Below are positions 60,961 through 64,000 of a DNA stretch of 64,000 bases, in pieces. Source of the DNA: Paracoccaceae bacterium (GTDB lineage Bacteria; Pseudomonadota; Alphaproteobacteria; Rhodobacterales; Rhodobacteraceae); the NCBI GenBank assembly GCA_024742455.1, contig JANSYL010000007.1, positions 62,001 to 126,000 of the forward strand, in the 5' to 3' direction. Within the stretch, counting starts at the first letter, position 1, and each line of letters opens with the position of its first letter. Below the pieces are notes generated by a model. It searched no databases and had not been told where the DNA came from. It saw nothing but the letters and a program-made list of their open reading frames with translations. A program made the position numbers and the translations under genes.

Positions 60961-62172
60961 CTAGACGCGTTCGATGATTGTGGCCGCGCCCATGCCGGAG
61001 GCGACGCAAAGCGTGGCGAGCCCGGTGCCCTTGCCGGTCCGTTCCAGTTCATCAAGCAGGGTGCCGAGGATCATCGCCCCGGTCGCGCCCAGCGGATGGC
61101 CCATGGCGATGGAGCCGCCGTTGACGTTGACCTTGGCGTGATCGACATCGAAGGCCTGCATGAAGCGCAGCACGACCGAGGAAAACGCCTCGTTCACCTC
61201 GAAAAGATCGATATCGCCGATCTCCATCCCCGTCTCGGCCAGGATTTTCTCGGTCGCGGGCACCGGGCCGGTCAGCATGATGGTGGGGTCGGTGCCGATC
61301 TTGGTGGTGGCCCTGATCCGGGCGCGCGGTGTCAGGCCGTATTTCTCGCCGAATTCCTTGTTGCCGATCAGGAGCGCGGCCGAGCCGTCGACGATGCCCG
61401 AGGAGTTACCGGCATGGTGGATATGCTCGATGCGTTCGAGATGCGGGTATTTCATCAGTGCCACCGCGTCGAAACCGGGCATCTGTTCGCCCATGTCCTT
61501 GAAGGATGGCTTCAGCGCGCCAAGGGCCTGCATGTCGGTGCCCGGGCGCATGTATTCGTCATTGTCGAGGATGGTCAGACCGTTGCGGTCCCTGACCGGC
61601 ACGATGGATTTGGCGAACCGGTTCTCGGCCCAGGCGGCCGCCGCGCGGTTCTGGCTTTCGACGGCCAGCGCGTCGGCGTCATCGCGGGAAAACCCGTATT
61701 CGGTGGCGATGATATCGGCGGAAATCCCTTGCGGGACGAAATAGGTTTCCATCGCGATGGAGGGGTCGACGGCGATCGCGGCCCCGTCCGAGCCCATCGC
61801 GACCCGGCCCATCATCTCGACCCCGCCCGCGATGTAGCCGTCACCGGCGCCGCCCCTGACCTGGTTGGCGGCGAGGTTCACGGCCTCGAGCCCCGAGGCG
61901 CAGAACCGGTTGATCGCGAGACCCGGGATGGATTCATCAAGGTCGGAGGCCAGCACGGCGGTGCGCGCAAGGCAGCCGCCCTGTTCGCCCACTTGTGTGA
62001 CATTGCCCCAGATCACGTCCTCGACCGCGTGACCGTCGAGATTATTCCTTTCTTTCAGGGCGTTCAGCGTGAAGGCGGACAGCCGTGCGGCGGTTACCTC
62101 GTGCAGGGCCCCGTCCTTTCGGCCCTTGCCGCGGGGGGTGCGGATCGCGTCGTAGATATAGGCGTCGGTCAT
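60961..62172 (-). CDS. fadA: Acetyl-CoA C-acyltransferase (thiolase)
   Basis: 403 aa from [20 protein letters not shown]. Thiolase motifs are intact: the nucleophile Cys in [16 protein letters not shown] (about 91), NEAF in [27 protein letters not shown] with the catalytic His and [15 protein letters not shown] with the second Cys. It cleaves 3-ketoacyl-CoA, the last step of beta-oxidation. Its ATG overlaps the stop of an 82-aa gene by four bases, so translation depends on that gene. Confidence 0.96.
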   Translation of the reverse strand: MTDAYIYDAIRTPRGKGRKDGALHEVTAARLSAFTLNALKERNNLDGHAVEDVIWGNVTQVGEQGGCLARTAVLASDLDESIPGLAINRFCASGLEAVNLAANQVRGGAGDGYIAGGVEMMGRVAMGSDGAAIAVDPSIAMETYFVPQGISADIIATEYGFSRDDADALAVESQNRAAAAWAENRFAKSIVPVRDRNGLTILDNDEYMRPGTDMQALGALKPSFKDMGEQMPGFDAVALMKYPHLERIEHIHHAGNSSGIVDGSAALLIGNKEFGEKYGLTPRARIRATTKIGTDPTIMLTGPVPATEKILAETGMEIGDIDLFEVNEAFSSVVLRFMQAFDVDHAKVNVNGGSIAMGHPLGATGAMILGTLLDELERTGKGTGLATLCVASGMGAATIIERV

Positions 62173-62417
62173 TGTTCTTCCCAATTATGCTGAAAGAAAA
62201 GGCCACTCAGTTCGTTGACGGCGTCCGTAAGGTTACCGTCCTCAAATGCGCGTTGCGCAGTTTCCAAGGTTCTTGACGGAAAGCTGTTGTCAGATTCGTC
62301 TACGCAGTACTTTCCCAGTGAATACAGTGCCGCTTGCACCCTTTCAGCACGGGGAGCGTCCGAGCCAAGAGACCTAACGATCTCCATCGCTATCTGCTGG
62401 AAGTATTCTCGCTGCAT
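62169..62417 (-). CDS. Small orphan protein inside the beta-oxidation operon, AT-richer than its neighbours
   Basis: 82 aa, starting MQREYFQQIAMEIVRSLGSD. It is mostly helical and acidic, with one Cys (YCVDESDNS) and an ending of [16 protein letters not shown], 7 nt ahead of the ATG, is supplied by the last Gly codons of the GST gene; the stop overlaps the fadA ATG (ATGA). This tight placement supports a real translated gene. By hand count its GC is about 51 percent, against the mid-60s around it. I recognise no family; acquisition by transfer is possible. Confidence 0.7.
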   Translation of the reverse strand: MQREYFQQIAMEIVRSLGSDAPRAERVQAALYSLGKYCVDESDNSFPSRTLETAQRAFEDGNLTDAVNELSGLFFQHNWEEQ

Positions 62418-62421
62418 GAAA

Positions 62422-63066
62422 TCATCCTCCGTTTAGCTTACCCACGGTCGGCGCGGGCAGCAGGTCATAGGGGTGTTTCCAACCGGGTGTTGCGGCGATG
62501 CGGGTCAGCCAGGCATCGATTGCCGGGTAGTCGGCGCGGTCGAAATTGAACGGCTCGGGATAGTAGAGATACCCGGCGCAGGAGATATCGGCGCAGGTGA
62601 GCCGGTCAGAGGCGAGCCAGTCGCGGGTGGCCAGCTCTCCCTCCAGCACGCCAAGCGCGGCCTTCAACCGCCCGGTCATGAACCCGATCACGTCGGCGCT
62701 GCGCTTGTCTTCCGGCAGGAAGTTCATGAAGAACCTGAGCGGTCCGGCCATGCCGGACACTTTCTGGTTGTCGAAGATGGTCCAGCGCAGCACCTCGCGG
62801 CGTTCGGCGGGCGATGTGCCATCAAGCTTTCCGGTCGTCTCCATCACCCAGTCCTGGATCACGCCCGACTGCGTCAGGATCAGGCCATCGGCATCCAGCA
62901 CCGGCACCTCGCCCATCGGGTTGATCTTGCGGAAGGCCTCACCGCGGGCTTCGCCGTTGAAGAAATCGACGAAGCGCGCCTCCCACGGGATCCCGGCCAG
63001 TTCCAGGGCGAGCGCCGCCTTGTAGGCGTTGCCGCTTTCGGCAAAGCAGTAGAGCGTGTTGGTCAT
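62422..63066 (-). CDS. Glutathione S-transferase family protein
   Basis: 214 aa from MTNTLYCFAESGNAYKAALA, with GGGAGA upstream. The thioredoxin-like N-terminal domain (1-80) has the SGNAYK active-site loop and NPMGEVPVLDADGLILTQSG (cis-Pro and glutathione contacts). The helical C-terminal domain has RLTCADISCAGYLYYPEPFN. It conjugates or isomerises with glutathione. In the fad operon it may detoxify reactive acyl intermediates. Its stop is 4 nt from the start of the small orphan gene. Confidence 0.9.
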   Translation of the reverse strand: MTNTLYCFAESGNAYKAALALELAGIPWEARFVDFFNGEARGEAFRKINPMGEVPVLDADGLILTQSGVIQDWVMETTGKLDGTSPAERREVLRWTIFDNQKVSGMAGPLRFFMNFLPEDKRSADVIGFMTGRLKAALGVLEGELATRDWLASDRLTCADISCAGYLYYPEPFNFDRADYPAIDAWLTRIAATPGWKHPYDLLPAPTVGKLNGG

Positions 63067-63123
63067 CCGGGTCTCCCTTCTCACCGGCTGGCAATGGGGG
63101 TTTTGCACCCCCAGACCCCCGCA

Positions 63124-63322
63124 GAGGTATTTCAAGCAAGAAGAAGGCTCATAACGCTTCGTTAAGGTTAACGCGCCACCCTGGCCCGGCGGTACAGGCT
63201 GGAGAGCCGATGACCGCGCAAGGAGAAGGCGCCTCGCCCACGCTTGCGTCGGCCCCGTTGGATCCGGGGGCTGCGCCCGGGGGTGGGGCGTCCCACCTCC
63301 CTTCTTCTTGCTTCAAATACTC
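63124..63322. repeat. Inverted repeat pair of the dispersed intergenic element, 152 bp apart
   Basis: The left arm is GAGGTATTTCAAGCAAGAAG plus AAGG (63124-63147). The right arm (63300-63322) reads GAGTATTTGAAGCAAGAAGA plus AGG on the other strand. The 152-bp core contains CGTTAAGGTTAACG and GC-rich stems. Such a layout could be a miniature non-autonomous mobile element or a large hairpin. It fills the gap between the GST gene and the small hypothetical gene; a further small hairpin (GGGGG/CCCCC) lies at 63096-63112. Confidence 0.55.
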
Positions 63323-63348
63323 CCTTTTTTGCCGCCTTTCGGTGGCGC

Positions 63349-63561
63349 CTAGCGTTTGCGCGCCTCGAGCTCGGAATTGAACAGCCTGAGCCGCGCCACG
63401 AATTTCTCCTCGTTGATCACGCTGCCCCAATGCTCGAAGAGAAAGGACAGAAACTCTCCCTCGTCGAGCCCCGCCTCCGCCGCCAGCCCGCGCAATCTGC
63501 GATAGCCGTCCTCGCTCATGGCGAGGTGGGGGCGGCGGGTGAGGCGGAGGCGGCGGGGCAT
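63349..63561 (-). CDS. Small conserved-looking hypothetical protein
   Basis: 70 aa, starting MPRRLRLTRRPHLAMSEDGY. The N-terminus is basic; the rest is helical (RRLRGLAAEAGLDEGEFLSF, then LFEHWGSVINEEKF). It starts 6 nt after the acyl-CoA dehydrogenase stop, so the two are likely co-transcribed. In related genomes I recall a small gene in this place, but I know no function. Confidence 0.65.
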   Translation of the reverse strand: MPRRLRLTRRPHLAMSEDGYRRLRGLAAEAGLDEGEFLSFLFEHWGSVINEEKFVARLRLFNSELEARKR

Positions 63562-63567
63562 CGCGGA

Positions 63568-64000
63568 TCAGAAATTGGCCGCGTCGAGCGCCATGACCGT
63601 GTCCGCGCCCGACTGGATGCGTGCCAGATGCGTGCCGGTCATCGGCAATTGGCGGGCCATGTAGAAACGCGCGGTGGCCAGTTTCGTTTCATGGAAGACC
63701 GGGTCGGACGTGCCACCCGCCAGTGCGGCCAGCGACGCGCGGGCCATTTTCGCCCACATCAGCCCCAGGCAGACATGGCCGAAGAGATGCATGAAATCAT
63801 TCGATCCGGACAGCGCGTTGTTGGGGTTCTTCATGCCCTCGGCCATGAAATACATCCCCGCGGCCTGCAGGTCCTTCGACGCCTTTTTCAGCGGTTCCAG
63901 GAATTCGGCCATGCCGTCGACCTCAGCATTGTCCTTGGCAAAGCCCTTCACCAGGTCGAAAAAGGCCATGACGTGCTTGCCGCCGTCCTGGGCCAGTTTC
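63568..64000 (-). CDS. Acyl-CoA dehydrogenase, C-terminal part (runs off window)
   Basis: The last 143 codons of a longer gene. The visible part, with [40 protein letters not shown] and [20 protein letters not shown], matches the extra C-terminal domain of the large (about 590 aa) acyl-CoA dehydrogenases of Rhodobacterales. The catalytic Glu and FAD-binding parts lie upstream outside the window. It begins the fad operon, doing the first, FAD-dependent oxidation of acyl-CoA. Confidence 0.88.
   Translation of the reverse strand, partial: KLAQDGGKHVMAFFDLVKGFAKDNAEVDGMAEFLEPLKKASKDLQAAGMYFMAEGMKNPNNALSGSNDFMHLFGHVCLGLMWAKMARASLAALAGGTSDPVFHETKLATARFYMARQLPMTGTHLARIQSGADTVMALDAANF

Noticed and set aside
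1-64000. CRISPR array, prophage, transposase or rRNA operon
   Set aside because: No regularly spaced repeats, phage or transposase proteins, or rRNA segments were found in reading the window.

Overview
The window is a gene-dense, high-GC stretch of an alphaproteobacterial chromosome, most likely from the Rhodobacterales (Paracoccaceae/Roseobacteraceae); I cannot name the genus. The evidence is the gene content and order: hom-glpX-recJ; GST-thiolase-3-hydroxyacyl-CoA dehydrogenase downstream of an acyl-CoA dehydrogenase; a PutR-type Lrp regulator divergent from putA; PleD next to a DUF3572 gene. A GTTC-N7-GTTC SOS box, the alphaproteobacterial LexA type, also fits. No rRNA, phage, transposase, integrase or CRISPR array was seen. 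One tRNA (Glu, UUC) is present.

Layout. 1-2.3 kb: an unidentified partial gene, dprA, and an SOS-boxed imuA-like gene. 2.4-10.6 kb: aldo/keto reductase, GDSL hydrolase, a fused carnitine dehydrogenase/thioesterase, an XRE regulator divergent from a fatty acid desaturase, two small-molecule transporters, Nudix and DUF983 proteins. 10.7-12.7 kb: a secreted EF-hand protein, an ECF sigma factor, a one-span membrane protein (putative anti-sigma) and a CnrX-like periplasmic protein. 12.7-20.6 kb: PleD-type cyclase, DUF3572, MarR, HAD phosphatase, a non-pyrrolysine MttB homologue, an H-NOX-like protein coupled to an HNOBA-GGDEF cyclase, and an ABC1 kinase. 20.7-24.7 kb: proline catabolism (putA, putR). 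24.8-29.9 kb: XRE-cupin regulator and mgsABC-gmaS (glxBCD-glnT), for gamma-glutamylmethylamide/N-methylglutamate or related glutamine chemistry. 30-32.7 kb: VOC protein, and a CoA-transferase/hydratase pair.

33-41.9 kb: tRNA-Glu, recJ, glpX, hom, a lipoprotein, a TetR regulator with its palindrome, a second desaturase, glyA and nadK. 41.9-48.8 kb: malic enzyme (maeB), two hypotheticals, propionyl-CoA synthetase (prpE) and a hybrid histidine kinase with an HPt domain. 48.9-53.4 kb: a tight nucleoside salvage operon, cdd-deoA-deoB-add-upp. 53.5-58.3 kb: a SPOR-domain protein, a degenerate M48-like membrane protein, an acyl-CoA synthetase and a flavin-binding PNPOx-fold protein. 58.7-64 kb: a beta-oxidation operon read leftward (acyl-CoA dehydrogenase, small ORF, GST, an 82-aa low-GC orphan gene, fadA, fadJ).

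Most genes are housekeeping or catabolic and form short operons with 1-8 nt overlaps. The most unusual items are the H-NOX homologue lacking the proximal heme histidine, the His/Cys-free CnrX-like sensor beside a four-EF-hand protein, the AT-richer orphan gene coupled to fadA, a pseudo-M48 protein, a plus-strand intrinsic terminator with no gene upstream of it, and a recurring intergenic repeat that tends to sit between convergent genes. All functional calls come from reading the sequence; no database search was run.
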